From Fimbriimonadaceae bacterium (GTDB lineage: Bacteria; Armatimonadota; Fimbriimonadia; Fimbriimonadales; Fimbriimonadaceae): a DNA stretch of 64,000 nucleotides. A program made the position numbers and the translations under genes. Below are positions 17,901-26,362 of this stretch, in pieces; within the stretch, counting starts at the first letter, position 1; every line of letters starts with the position of its first letter. Location of the stretch: contig JAHBTD010000001.1 in the NCBI GenBank assembly GCA_019638775.1, forward strand, positions 1,178,001-1,242,000. The letters run 5' to 3'. The notes under the pieces were generated by a model. The model did not search any database, had not been told where the DNA came from, and worked only from the letters and a program-made list of their open reading frames with translations.

Positions 17901-18211
17901 TTGGACAGTTGGTTGGAAAGCGGACATGGGGCGGCTTGGTCGGAATCGGCGGCACGCCGGACCTGATCGATGGCGGAACTCAGACTGCACCTGGATTTGC
18001 CGCGAGAACACCGGACGGCAAGTTCATGATCGAAAATGAGGGCACACCTCCCGACGTTGAAGTGGAGATGGACCCGGCGCTGTGGCGTCAGGGCCGTGAC
18101 CCACAGTTGGAAAAGGCGATTGAGATCTTGCTGAAGGAGATTGCCAATAATCCTGTGAAGCCGGTTGCAAAGCCATCCTGGCCCGATAAGACAAAGGTCG
18201 GGGGCGGTTAG
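14972..18211 (+). CDS. Tricorn-like S41 peptidase with beta-propellers
   Basis: A 1079-residue exported protease. After a signal peptide (to about residue 22) come WD40-like/PD40 repeats forming two propellers (FSPDGKTIAFTG, SWSPDGKSIAFLSD, TWSPDSKKIAYTD, up to about residue 500). A PDZ-like domain follows (EYLLEINGKALS), then the S41 catalytic core. Landmarks are GHMYIGGGD (histidine region), VIDERYNGGGF, the nucleophile Ser in NEYAGSGGDYLPY and the Glu in ENEGTPPDVEVE. Family members degrade peptides in a large oligomer. GGAGG lies seven bases before the ATG at 14972. A strong hairpin follows the stop. Confidence 0.92.
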   Translation: MMYLFPLVALSVGGGLVSANSAESPLLMKNPTVNASHIVFSFGGDLWSVPRDGGTAVRLTTSPGNEDNPYFSPDGKTIAFTGQYEGNTDVYVMPTSGGVPKRLTYNPEGDSVIGWSRDGKSVVFSSGYRQALGMPAMFTVDLNGSLPKQLPFPEGHQASFSPDGARLAYVPKFQFQAAWKRYRGGQTYPIWIAKMSDSTVTEIPRKNSNDFMPMWVEDKVYFLSDREGKVKLFDYDVNSKRVGRVLDNTGFDFKSASAGPGAIVLEQFGSIKLYDLATKKLTHVPVEINADFQEVRTRYINVGDSITGGSVSPNGVRLAASARGEIFTVPVGKGTTQNITGSSGSHERAPSWSPDGKSIAFLSDSTGDYELVLADPVTGNVIKRLKLGSGASFYYNPTWSPDSKKIAYTDKSQKLWVIDVETGANKAIDEQPYLASDFTTPMNPSWSHDSKWITYTRQLKSRLGAVFVYSMESGKSTQITDGMSDAASPSFDRNGKYLYFYASTDSGQSKGWLDMSSLTSINVNSSVYLVVLRNDEPSPLSAPNDQENVVPQKPEPPADVRIDFDGIGQRTLSLPMPQGNYAALHSGPAGSFFVLQVAPIGSLVGAGAINTVLFKFDLASRRPMPFAQGVTGFEVAAGGQHILLLQGASPSVVSTMAPPQPGQGAVSVAGLQMKLEPREEWRQIFDEALRIQRDFFYAPNYHGVDLAALKAKYTPFLENLVTREDLNYLLVDMMGELCIGHMYIGGGDQPSVSGTLTGALGADYEIVNGKYRFAKVYNGENWNPGLRAPLTEPGVNVKAGEYLLEINGKALSASDNVYAFLQGTAGKHTRLKVGPNPDGTGSREVVVVPTGGEGGLRQIAWIEGNRRKVEEATGGKAGYVYLPNTGVPGFTFFNRYYYAAIGKEGAVIDERYNGGGFVADYIVDMMRRPVASVWTGRQGEDFASPAQAINGPKVMLINEYAGSGGDYLPYLFRFHKVGQLVGKRTWGGLVGIGGTPDLIDGGTQTAPGFAARTPDGKFMIENEGTPPDVEVEMDPALWRQGRDPQLEKAIEILLKEIANNPVKPVAKPSWPDKTKVGGG

Positions 18212-18224
18212 CAGTTAAGGAACT

Positions 18225-18259
18225 GTTGTGGCTATCGGCTAATAGCCGATAGCCACAAC
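18225..18259 (+). terminator. 16-bp stem-loop after the tricorn-like gene
   Basis: gttgtggctatcggct (18225-18240) pairs perfectly with agccgatagccacaac (18244-18259) around a three-base loop, 14 bases after the stop. The stem is built from the word tagccgatagcc, which also recurs in tandem at about 23015-23040, so it may be repeat-derived as well as a terminator. Confidence 0.6.
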
Positions 18260-18465
18260 CTTCCTCCCCCTCCTTGGCTCTTACGCCGTCGAGACGCGGA
18301 GTGGGAGGCAGTGGGGATGAGCTGCAACAGAGCCTCGCCGCGATGATGCCGTGCGACCTACACATAAGAAACACTGACAGCTAAGAGAGTCCTGTGGGAC
18401 GGCTTTGCGCCATCTCGAGAAACAGGATCACAGTCGGTGCCCGCTGACCATTTAAACTTTCCGAC

Positions 18466-18477
18466 TAAACTCTCCAC
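18466..18477 (+). promoter_or_regulatory. Leaderless promoter of cinA, TAAACT-N6-ATG
   Basis: TAAACT (18466-18471) is followed by ctccac and the ATG. CTGACC (18444-18449) lies 16 bases further upstream as a possible -35. The -10 box and spacing are identical to those before lipA. Confidence 0.6.
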
Positions 18478-19719
18478 ATGACTGCCGAAATCGTCTCCGT
18501 AGGAACGGAGATTCTCATGGGCCAAATCGTCGACACGAATGCCCAGCACCTGGGACAGCTTCTCCCAGAATTCGGCATCGTGCATCGGTACCGCCAAACC
18601 GTCGGCGATAACGCCGAACGCCTTGCCGAGGCGCTTAAGCTAGCGCTGTCCCGCGCAGACATTGTCTTTACCATCGGCGGCCTCGGCCCAACCGAAGACG
18701 ATCTCACTCGCGACGGCATTGCTGCTGCCCTTCAGGAAGAGTTGATCTTGGATAAGGTGCTTGAAGAAAGGCTCCGTAAGCTCTTTGCGCTCCGCAATCT
18801 GCCCTGGATGGAGACTCAAATCCGGCAAGCCATGCTCCCCCCCAGCGCCGAGCCGATCAAGAATCCTAATGGAACCGCCCCTGGCCTCATCTGCCAAAAG
18901 GATGGAAAGATCGTCATCGCCCTGCCTGGACCCCGGGGTGAGTTCGTCCCGATGGTTGACGGTCCAGTTCACGAGTTCCTCACTTCTCTCGCTGCCGACG
19001 AGGTCATCCGCTCCCGATTCCTCAAGGTTGTCGGAATGGGCGAGAGCATCGTCGAAGACAGACTTCGCGACCTCATGTCGGTCGATAACCCAAGCGTTGC
19101 TCCCTACGCAAAGCCCGGTGAAGTTCATCTGAGGCTTACCGCAAAGGCGTCAAACAAGGTCGAAGCCGACATGATGCTGCGCCCCCTCGAAGCCGAAATC
19201 CGCAGTCGCATCGGAGACGCCATCTTTGGCAAGGGGAATCAAACGCTTGAAGAGGTCATTCTGGAACTGTTGCGGAAAGCGAAGCAGACCCTCTCCGTCG
19301 CAGAAAGCTGTACCGGCGGTGGGCTCGGTTCAAGACTCACCAACGTGCCCGGCTCTAGCGATGTGTTTGTCGGCGGCATCATCAGCTACGCCAACGAAGT
19401 CAAGACAAGCCATCTCGACGTCCATCCTGCGATGCTCAGCGAAGGCGGTCCCGGCGCGGTTTCAGCCGAATGCGCTGAAGCGATGGCCCAAGGAGCCGCC
19501 AAAAATCTCAAAACCGACTGGTCGCTCAGCATCACCGGAATCGCAGGACCGGGCGGGGCAACCCCTGGCAAACCTGTGGGTCTGGTCTATATCGGCCTGC
19601 AAAGCCCGAGAGGAGTGCAGGTCGAAGAGCACCGTTTTCGCGGAGATCGTTCAAGCGTTCGTGAAAGAAGCGTTCTATCCGCCCTTAGCCTGCTCTGGCG
19701 CGAACTCAAACACGGCTAA
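18478..19719 (+). CDS. cinA: CinA-family nicotinamide-nucleotide amidase / competence-damage protein
   Basis: A 413-residue two-domain cytosolic protein. The N-terminal MoaB/MogA-like domain (residues 1-165) opens AEIVSVGTEILMGQIVDTNA and has TIGGLGPTEDDLTRD. The C-terminal amidase domain (about 255-410) has SVAESCTGGGLGSRLTNVPG, SYANEVK and SITGIAGPGG, with the catalytic serine in the AESCTGG motif. It converts nicotinamide mononucleotide to nicotinate mononucleotide in pyridine-nucleotide salvage. Full length and both active-site motifs are intact. A leaderless-type promoter precedes the ATG. The DUF5916 gene converges on it with a three-base gap. Confidence 0.95.
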   Translation: MTAEIVSVGTEILMGQIVDTNAQHLGQLLPEFGIVHRYRQTVGDNAERLAEALKLALSRADIVFTIGGLGPTEDDLTRDGIAAALQEELILDKVLEERLRKLFALRNLPWMETQIRQAMLPPSAEPIKNPNGTAPGLICQKDGKIVIALPGPRGEFVPMVDGPVHEFLTSLAADEVIRSRFLKVVGMGESIVEDRLRDLMSVDNPSVAPYAKPGEVHLRLTAKASNKVEADMMLRPLEAEIRSRIGDAIFGKGNQTLEEVILELLRKAKQTLSVAESCTGGGLGSRLTNVPGSSDVFVGGIISYANEVKTSHLDVHPAMLSEGGPGAVSAECAEAMAQGAAKNLKTDWSLSITGIAGPGGATPGKPVGLVYIGLQSPRGVQVEEHRFRGDRSSVRERSVLSALSLLWRELKHG

Positions 19720-19722
19720 TCG

Positions 19723-21696
19723 CTACCCGACCGGAATCACAAGCTTGATCGCAAGCCGCTGACGAAACTCTGCCGTATTGGGGTCGCCCAAAATTACAAA
19801 GAGCTCCGCGCCTTTAAAGCCCGCGCTCCGAAAGGCCACATACCAGTTTGTGGTCCCATTGGTTTGTACTAGCCGCCCGCTTAACGATCGTTTTGCGTCG
19901 ATCTCCCAAGAAACCGTACCGACAAACTGGTCGTCAGTGCCGAAATACTCCTGCTTGTTGTACTGTGCGCCAACGTCGATCCTTCGCATCACCCGCAGGC
20001 TTCCCGAGGCGCTGTAGAGCTTGTAAGACTGATCGGCTCTCTTGCCGAATTGGTGGTAAATGTTAAACCTCTGGAAACGGTTGCTCTGACCGATGGTGTG
20101 CCCTACGCCCCAAACGGTATCCCTTGCACCTTCCCACACCCGATTCTCATAGCTCACCGACGTCCGCTGATCGTTGCGTGTGCGCAAGCCAAGGCTCAAA
20201 TCCCAGCCGTGCTCGTCTTCAGTCCCGTCGTAATGATCAAAGCTCGATGCAAAGAAGTTGGCGTCGTAACTCTGAATCCAAGAGTCGTTCAACTGCCTTC
20301 CATACTCGGAATACAGGTAAGTCCCTCGACGGTCGTTAAACGGAATAAAGGCCAGCGCCGGACGGAAGTCCGGATCAATCGCCATGTGCCTCAACGTCGC
20401 AAACAGCGTGGGCACCTGATAGTCGACGGAATACGAATATGCTGACGCGTTGTAGTTCGCATCCATCTCTCGAATCCCTTCACCGGACACAAACCAGTTG
20501 CCGAGCCTCTTCAAGACATTGGCGCCAACCGCCGAGTTCTGCCTGCCCGAACCGTTATGGGTGGTCCCAAATAAACCATATTGCGTCATTGCGTCGGCGT
20601 CGTAATCGAGATTAAACGCACCGTTCACCTCGTCGTCCTGTCCCAACGTCGCCAAAGCTCCGACAGCAATCTTGTCAGTCAGCTTGCCGTAGCCTTTCGT
20701 TCCCACGTCAAAATCAGCGATCCTCCGGCTGTAAAAAAGTCTGCCGATGCTGTGCTGCCAAGTCAGATTAAACAGGCTGCCACCTTCGGCAAAGAATGGC
20801 CTTGTATCGCCGAGGAAACGCTCTGACCGCGTGAACTCTATCCCCACAACTGATTGCTCGATATTCTTAAAGTCGGGGTTGAAGCTTGCAACTCCCGTCA
20901 ACTGCGACGAGATTGGAATCTTGACGTCCAAGCCAGCATCAAGGCCGATCTTGCTGTTCTCAAAATCCCATTCGCCAACGGTATACGGCAGAAGTTGAAT
21001 CTTAGGCTTCGAGCGCGAAGTCGGCATTTGCACACCCTGCCAGGTCGCATTCAGCTCGGGGCGTTCGCTGGAAGTTGTAAAGCTCCAAATGGAGAGCTTG
21101 CTTTGGCGTCCGTGCCAGCGCACAAAGTTAAAGTTCAAATCGCGCGGCTCGCCTCCGGTGGGGTGGTCGATGACCTCCCAAGGAATTCGCATCTCCACGA
21201 CGTAGCCAAAATCAGTTTTTTGAGCCGCCGCCTGCCAGTCACCCCGCCACTCGCGCTTGCTTGCGCGGCCTCCGGCAATCTCTTCACTCTGCGTCCCAAT
21301 CGCGTTCACGCGAAAGAAACTCGTGCTGCCGTACTGTTGGGTGTTGAAGGGGTCAATACGAAAGACAACGACGTCATCGCCACTCAAATCGACTCCCGGC
21401 TTGATTTCTCGGGCGACGATCTTCTGCGGCTCAGAATCGTAGCACTTGAACGCCACAAAGATCGCCTTGTCGTCGTAGCCGATCCATACCTCTGTCTTTT
21501 CAACAGGAGCCGAACCGTCGAACCGCTCGACAAAGCCGGTGCAATGAGAGGCCTGCTCCCATTCGCCATCGCCGAGCTTTCCGTCGATAACGGGCGGCGT
21601 CACAATCTTTGCCGCCGGCAGCTTCCTCGCCGACTCCTGACCCCACACAACACCATGCACGAGCATAAGGAGCCCGCCCACAACCGCAAATCGCAA
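19723..21696 (-). CDS. DUF5916 outer-membrane protein with CBM9-like domain
   Basis: A 657-residue exported protein. The signal peptide ends near VWGQ. A CBM9-like sandwich follows (PPVIDGKLGDGEWEQA, VWIGYDDKAIFVAFKCYDS, VVEMRIPWEVI). The rest (about 220-657) is a DUF5916 region with alternating aromatic strands typical of an outer-membrane beta-barrel. Members occur next to peptidases and sugar-active enzymes, but the substrate is unknown. The start is a TTG at 21696 with GGAGGA eight to nine bases before it; an ATG at residue 11 is an alternative but would truncate the signal. It converges on cinA. Confidence 0.82.
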   Translation of the reverse strand: MRFAVVGGLLMLVHGVVWGQESARKLPAAKIVTPPVIDGKLGDGEWEQASHCTGFVERFDGSAPVEKTEVWIGYDDKAIFVAFKCYDSEPQKIVAREIKPGVDLSGDDVVVFRIDPFNTQQYGSTSFFRVNAIGTQSEEIAGGRASKREWRGDWQAAAQKTDFGYVVEMRIPWEVIDHPTGGEPRDLNFNFVRWHGRQSKLSIWSFTTSSERPELNATWQGVQMPTSRSKPKIQLLPYTVGEWDFENSKIGLDAGLDVKIPISSQLTGVASFNPDFKNIEQSVVGIEFTRSERFLGDTRPFFAEGGSLFNLTWQHSIGRLFYSRRIADFDVGTKGYGKLTDKIAVGALATLGQDDEVNGAFNLDYDADAMTQYGLFGTTHNGSGRQNSAVGANVLKRLGNWFVSGEGIREMDANYNASAYSYSVDYQVPTLFATLRHMAIDPDFRPALAFIPFNDRRGTYLYSEYGRQLNDSWIQSYDANFFASSFDHYDGTEDEHGWDLSLGLRTRNDQRTSVSYENRVWEGARDTVWGVGHTIGQSNRFQRFNIYHQFGKRADQSYKLYSASGSLRVMRRIDVGAQYNKQEYFGTDDQFVGTVSWEIDAKRSLSGRLVQTNGTTNWYVAFRSAGFKGAELFVILGDPNTAEFRQRLAIKLVIPVG

Positions 21697-21891
21697 ATCC
21701 TTCCTCCAATTCCCCGCCGAACGTCATGCGTTCGGACTGATTACGACGGCCTCTTTCCCCTCAGTTCCAAAAGGATGATTTCTTTCAAAAGTGTGCACAT
21801 GCCAGCCAAAGAAACGAGCGCAAAGAGGCCCAAATCGCACTAAAATACTCAAGGTTGTAGAGAGGATTCACCTCACTGCAAACGGAGGTCG

Positions 21892-23010
21892 ATGATGAAA
21901 ATCAAAACCGTCGGCATTTTGGCCTTGGCGCTGCCGCTATTGATAGCGGCAACGCCCCAAAAGAAGCCGACAAGTGAACAACTCAAGCAGGAGTTTACGA
22001 AGCTCCAGCAAGAATTCTACAAAGCGCAAGAGGAGTACTACGCTCCCTACCAAAAGGCGGCCAAAGATGGCAAGCCCCCGCCTAAGCTCGACAAATCGAA
22101 GGACCCAGCCTTGCTGTTCCTCGCAAGGTTTAAGAGCTTTGCCAAGAGAGCCGAAGGCGATTTGAAAGCCGGGCCGCTCGCCGAAGGGATGGTCATCCAA
22201 GTTGCCGGCGATAGGGACAAGAAGGCTACCGAGGAATCCATCGGCAAGCTGCTCGGGATGTATATCACATCACCTGATCTGGCACAGCAGCTCTATCCGA
22301 TCTGTATGGGCTACGACATGATGCTGGGGTGGAACACGGAGGAATCGAACAAGGCAACGACGAAGGCGTTGATGACGATCGAAACCAAATCGCCCCACAA
22401 AGAGGTGCGGGTAGCCGCTCTCTATCAAAGGGGAGTACTACTAAGCTCGCCGTACGAAACGGAGAAGCCAGACATCGCCGCCGCCAAACGGGTTTTTAAC
22501 CGTGTGATCGAACAGTACGGAGATACCCAGTACGCCGAGCGCGCCAAAGGCGCTCTGTTCGAGATGGACAATCTCTCGATCGGCAAAGTGGCTCCCGACT
22601 TCGAACTCGAAGACGAGAATGGTGTCAAGTGGAAGCTCTCCGACTACCGAGGCAAAGTGGTGGTCTTGGACTTCTGGGGGTTCTGGTGAGGTCCCTGTAG
22701 AGCGATGTTGCCGCACGAGAAAGAGATGGTGGAGCGTCTGAAAGACAAACCTTTTGCTCTCCTCGGGCTCAACAGCGATGGCGACCGTGCAGTCGTCAAT
22801 AAAATCTTAAAGGAACAGGGAATCACATGGAGACAGGGCATCCTTGGTTCGACCAATGGTGACCTTCCCCGAAAGTGGAACGTTCGTGGCTGGCCCACGA
22901 TCTACATCATCGATCACAAGGGCGTCATCCGCTTCAAAGACCTTCGGGATGAGCAGATGGAAGACGCCGTCAATAAACTCCTCAAAGAGATGGAGTCCGG
23001 CAAGTCATAG
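21892..23010 (+). CDS. Thioredoxin-fold (TlpA-like) selenoprotein, UGPC active site
   Basis: One continuous frame of 372 codons interrupted only by TGA at 22687-22689. Upstream it encodes a signal peptide (IKTVGILALALPLLIAATPQ), a helical, Lys/Glu-rich domain of about 210 residues, and the start of a redoxin domain (SIGKVAPDFELEDENGVKWK, GKVVVLDFWGFW). Downstream the fold continues without shift: GPCRAMLPHEKEMVE, then the cis-Pro loop VRGWPTIYIIDHKGVI. TGA (codon 266) replaces the first Cys of the usual WCGPC motif, so selenocysteine is inferred, giving U-G-P-C. GGAGGT precedes the ATG. No strong SECIS hairpin is visible; a GCG/CGC stem at 22702-22714 is weak. The likely role is an extracytoplasmic disulfide or peroxide redox enzyme. 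Confidence 0.85.
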
Positions 23011-23064
23011 AACTGATAGCCGATAGCCGATAGCTGATAGCTACGGTTGGATGCTAACACCCAT

Positions 23065-23091
23065 GCCTCCACCCTCCCAAAGGGTGGAGGC
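23065..23091 (+). terminator. 11-bp stem-loop after the selenoprotein gene
   Basis: gcctccaccct (23065-23075) pairs perfectly with agggtggaggc (23081-23091) around cccaa. It lies 55 bases beyond the stop, after a short tandem of gatagccgatagc words, and separates the redoxin gene from RNase P RNA on the other strand. Confidence 0.6.
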
Positions 23092-23152
23092 TAAAAGAGC
23101 CACTCAGCGATTCCACACCCCGTTTCTCCACTCCTTACCCAAGTTTTACAAA

Positions 23153-23562
23153 TCTTCCGGAGCCAGCCTATAAGCCGGATTCTGTCTTTGTGCGACGATT
23201 TCTCTATGCGGCCAACCCGGAGGGTCGTCGGGCCGAGTCATCCCCTCCCTATTTGGCCTTGCTTCCGGCGGGGTTTGCCGAGCCGCATGGTTACCCAATG
23301 CGCTGGTGAGCTCTTGCCTCACCGTTTCACCCTTACCGGAAGGCATCGGGCGTTAGGCGTGTGGCGTTCGGGGATTTCCCGGTGCCTAAAGCCTAAAGCC
23401 CAACGCCAACCGGCGGTTTTCTTTCTGTTGCACTTTCCGTCGGGTCGCCCCGCCCCACCTTGCCGAAGCTTGATGGGCGCCGTGCCCTATGAAGTCCGGA
23501 CTTTCCTCTACCGGATGCGGTTGCCCGCATCACGATAGCCGTCGCCCAGCTGGCTCCAATCT
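23153..23562 (-). ncRNA. rnpB: RNase P RNA, bacterial type A
   Basis: The catalytic RNA that removes 5' leaders from pre-tRNAs. Read on the minus strand, it begins with the P1 strand GGAGCCAGCTGGGCGACGG and passes the conserved GAGGAAAGTCCGGACT. It then has the J11/12-type ACAGAAAGAAAACCGCC, GGTAAGGGTGAAACGGTG and the conserved AGACAGAATCCGGCTTATAG near the 3' end, and closes with GCTGGCTCC pairing back to P1. Ends are set by the P1 pairing and are approximate to a few bases. The P12 arm is long and made of ggcgttaggc-like words. It lies convergent with the redoxin gene. Confidence 0.93.
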
Positions 23563-23841
23563 GATTATGGGACCGTTTTGGCATCACGCGTTAGGCATCG
23601 CGCAATGAGAACGTATCTGACGGCATGCCTTGAAGGCTTGAGTCTTTACGATTCACGATTAACGACTCACAACCCATAGTGTTCCAGCATCCGTCCAAAC
23701 AAAATCTTCACGAACTGAAGATTTCTGATGCATTCAACGGGGTGATTCGGCTATTGTTGGAAGCACAAATGCGGAATTGTAATGGTCCCGATTCTGGTTA
23801 AGGACAGCAAACCGGGGTGAACTATCAACGACGTCAAACGT

Positions 23842-25068
23842 ATGAACGGATACATGCGATGGCGCTATCCCGACCCTGACGACCACGCTGAGAACGCGCG
23901 GCGTGAGGCGGTGATTGACAGGATCGATGGGTGGTGGAAAGCGTTTAAGGAGGCTACGCCGCTTATCCTGGGGCGACTCCAGAACCAAAACGAATTCGAT
24001 ATCCCGGCTTTCTTGCATGAATCGCTCCACGCCATCGACCCCAACTTGATGTGGGAGTTCGGGCCAAAAACACGGGGCAGCGGGCACCGACTCGTGATCA
24101 CATGCGAACACATTCACTGTCTCCGACCTATGGTTCGGGACATTATCCGAAGAGCGCCAAAGATGGACGGGTGGGAGTTCCTCCCTTGCCGTGTTGCCGA
24201 ATCTGCTGAGATGGCCGAGTCGATTGTCTATGCGCGCACTGGGCGCAAATCCACCTGCAAAGGCGTCGATGTTCGACCAAGCAAGCACGGCCAGATCGAC
24301 CTGGAGTTTTACTTCCCTACCATCGGATACAGCGAGCGAACCGCCTTCGAGGAGGCGTTTGTTCTCACCGAAACTCTTCTCGGCGAAGAGGTCTTGAATA
24401 TCTGGATTGGGCAGATTAGCGCCCGGTCCGCACTCGTCGGAAGCGGCAAGCTTAAGCTTGCCGGTCTGCATCCTGCCGTCGACAGCATCATCCATCGCTA
24501 TTGTGCCGATCTTCCGCAATCGCCACGATGGAAGAATCCAGGCGATGGGATCAACTATGGCATGTTTGACCTTGGAAAGCACACACGCGAGCAGACCGAC
24601 GACGTGTCCCGCGATGATCTCGTCACGCTCACCATCGACTCTCAGATCGGCGCTGCGTTCCTAACCGGTCCGCTCTTCTACTCGGTCCGTCACTCGCGCC
24701 ACGGAGAAACGTTCTGCTTCATACAGATCGACAACAGCGCCCAAGAGCTACCCCACAGCATCGCAACGCGCTCGACCATGGAGGACGCTCTCGACAACGC
24801 CCTCGTCCCCAAAGGGCTTGGCTGTGTCATAGGCAGCGGATTTGGCACAAAACATCTCTCAATAGAACTCGCCCTAACCAATGTCCCGGCGTGTCTTCCC
24901 ATCGTCCGCGACGTTCTCAGCAGCTTTAGCGTCCCCAAGAAAACCTGGCTGCTCTTCCACGATGTCGAACTCGCCGCCGAGTGGTACGGAATATGGCCCG
25001 ACACCCCCGAGCCCAGAGGAATAGCAAAGCCGGGAACCGAGATCAGCGCCACCGCCTTCAAACCATAA
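23842..25068 (+). CDS. Conserved-looking cytosolic protein of unknown function (408 residues)
   Basis: No signal peptide or membrane segment is seen. The N-terminal third (residues 1-110) has helices and the segment HESLHAIDPNLMWEFGPKT followed by RLVITCEHIH; the central part includes VDVRPSKHGQIDLEFYFPT; a C-terminal part has FCFIQIDNS and SGFGTKHLSIELALTN. I do not recognise a family. The codon bias matches the neighbouring core genes, and the gene sits alone between RNase P RNA and lipA, in the same direction as lipA but with its own spacing. It is probably a genuine protein because the frame is long and the composition ordinary. Confidence 0.75.
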   Translation: MNGYMRWRYPDPDDHAENARREAVIDRIDGWWKAFKEATPLILGRLQNQNEFDIPAFLHESLHAIDPNLMWEFGPKTRGSGHRLVITCEHIHCLRPMVRDIIRRAPKMDGWEFLPCRVAESAEMAESIVYARTGRKSTCKGVDVRPSKHGQIDLEFYFPTIGYSERTAFEEAFVLTETLLGEEVLNIWIGQISARSALVGSGKLKLAGLHPAVDSIIHRYCADLPQSPRWKNPGDGINYGMFDLGKHTREQTDDVSRDDLVTLTIDSQIGAAFLTGPLFYSVRHSRHGETFCFIQIDNSAQELPHSIATRSTMEDALDNALVPKGLGCVIGSGFGTKHLSIELALTNVPACLPIVRDVLSSFSVPKKTWLLFHDVELAAEWYGIWPDTPEPRGIAKPGTEISATAFKP

Positions 25069-25136
25069 GGCATACGTGTTTTCCCACCAGCAAATCCACG
25101 TAAGTCGCAGGTCCGCCTCACTGAGCATGCCGCTGG

Positions 25137-25148
25137 TAAACTGAACTC
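25137..25148 (+). promoter_or_regulatory. Leaderless promoter of lipA, TGGTAAACT-N6-ATG
   Basis: TAAACT (25137-25142), with an upstream TG making an extended -10, is followed by gaactc and the lipA ATG. It has the same -10 sequence and spacing as cinA. No Shine-Dalgarno is present. Confidence 0.6.
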
Positions 25149-26084
25149 ATGACGCAGCGTCTCCCCGAATGGCTCAAAATCCGCCTCCCAAGGCCGGAGG
25201 TCATCAAGGAAGTTGAGGGGATGATGCGCTCGAAAAACCTCCACACTGTTTGTGAGAGCGCCCGCTGCCCGAACCTTCCCGAATGCTGGAGCAAGAAAAC
25301 CGCGACCTTTATGATCCTGGGCGATACCTGCACCCGATCCTGTGGATTCTGTGCGATCAAGGTCGGTAAGGGGCTGGAGCTTGATCCGTTCGAGCCCGCC
25401 AATGTCGCCAAAGTCTCCGCCGACCTCGGACTGAAGCACGTTGTTGTCACCAGCGTAGCCCGTGACGATCTACCCGATGAGGGAGCGGAGCAGTTTGCCC
25501 AAACCATTCGTGCGATGCGGCACAAGTCGCCGCTTGCGATTGTCGAGGTGCTTACCCCCGACTTCAAAGCCAAGCCAGAACTCGTCAAGATCGTTTGCGA
25601 CGCACGCCCCGATATCTACAACCACAACATCGAAACGATCTCCCGTTTGCACAAGATCGTGCGCCCACAGGCAAAATACGGCCGGACGCTTCGAGTGCTC
25701 GAAATGGTCAAGGAGTACGACTCAACGATCTATACAAAATCGGGCATTATGCTCGGTCTCGGCGAAACGAGAGATGAGGTTTTGCAGGTCTTGAAAGACC
25801 TCCGGTCCGTCGGCGTCGATGCCGTCACCATCGGGCAGTATCTGCGCCCGACGATGAAGCACCTGCCCGTCCACTCCTTCATCCATCCCGACGAGTTCAA
25901 AGAGTACGAAACCATCGGTGAAGAGCTTGGCTTTGCGTTTGTCGCTAGCGGACCATTTATCCGCAGCTCCTACAACGCCATCGAATTCAGCAAGAAAGTC
26001 ATGGGCGAACGGCTCGCCGCGATGGATGCCCAGGAAGCCCGCAAGGGCGTCGGCAAGGGTATCCCCCTACCAATCGCTGAATGA
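25149..26084 (+). CDS. lipA: Lipoyl synthase
   Basis: A 311-residue radical-SAM enzyme that inserts two sulfurs at C6 and C8 of octanoyl groups on lipoyl-dependent enzymes. The auxiliary cluster cysteines are in CESARCPNLPEC, and the SAM-binding cluster is CTRSCGFCAIK. Further hallmarks are VVVTSVARDDLPDEGA, YNHNIETI, TKSGIMLGLGE and the C-terminal SSYNA with the conserved serine of the RSSY motif (IRSSYNAIEF). Length is normal. The start is supported by a leaderless-type promoter six bases upstream. lipB is not in the window. Confidence 0.97.
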   Translation: MTQRLPEWLKIRLPRPEVIKEVEGMMRSKNLHTVCESARCPNLPECWSKKTATFMILGDTCTRSCGFCAIKVGKGLELDPFEPANVAKVSADLGLKHVVVTSVARDDLPDEGAEQFAQTIRAMRHKSPLAIVEVLTPDFKAKPELVKIVCDARPDIYNHNIETISRLHKIVRPQAKYGRTLRVLEMVKEYDSTIYTKSGIMLGLGETRDEVLQVLKDLRSVGVDAVTIGQYLRPTMKHLPVHSFIHPDEFKEYETIGEELGFAFVASGPFIRSSYNAIEFSKKVMGERLAAMDAQEARKGVGKGIPLPIAE

Positions 26085-26170
26085 TCGCGAACCTTCGATC
26101 TGCCGCATCCAACCCCCGCTCCCAAACATTTTGCGAATAGCGCCCCCGCCTTTTGACGTCTTAAAGAGAT

Positions 26171-26221
26171 ACAGTTGGAGGAGTGGTGTCTCTTGCGCCC
26201 AAGAGTGCCTCCGCCAACTGT
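26171..26221 (+). promoter_or_regulatory. Nested stem-loop after lipA
   Basis: acagttgg / ccaactgt form an outer stem, ggag / ctcc a middle stem and ctctt / aagag an inner stem with a gcgccc loop, all colinear in 51 bases. It is directly followed by TTGACA (26223-26228). It could be a terminator for lipA (no T-tract), a protein-binding site or a leader element of the tamB cluster. The role is not established. Confidence 0.4.
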
Positions 26222-26362
26222 CTTGACAACCACCGTCTCAGGCTCATGTTGTAGGTATTTGCACGGTCGTTGAAGAACCTGATTATTACGAATGACCACC
26301 AGGGACCAAGCCACATATAGAAGAACCGATGTGGTTGCCGACGCCGCGAAAGGGAGGCCCGC

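Noticed and set aside
22687-23010. Reading the region after the TGA as a separate gene starting at 22705
   Set aside because: It would start inside the thioredoxin active site, lack the first strand of the fold and leave Gly-Pro-Cys untranslated; the continuous frame with recoded TGA explains it better.
23563-23841. A possible small RNA or gene between RNase P RNA and the 408-residue protein
   Set aside because: Only scattered gcgttaggc-like repeat words are seen; no frame or stable structure is convincing.
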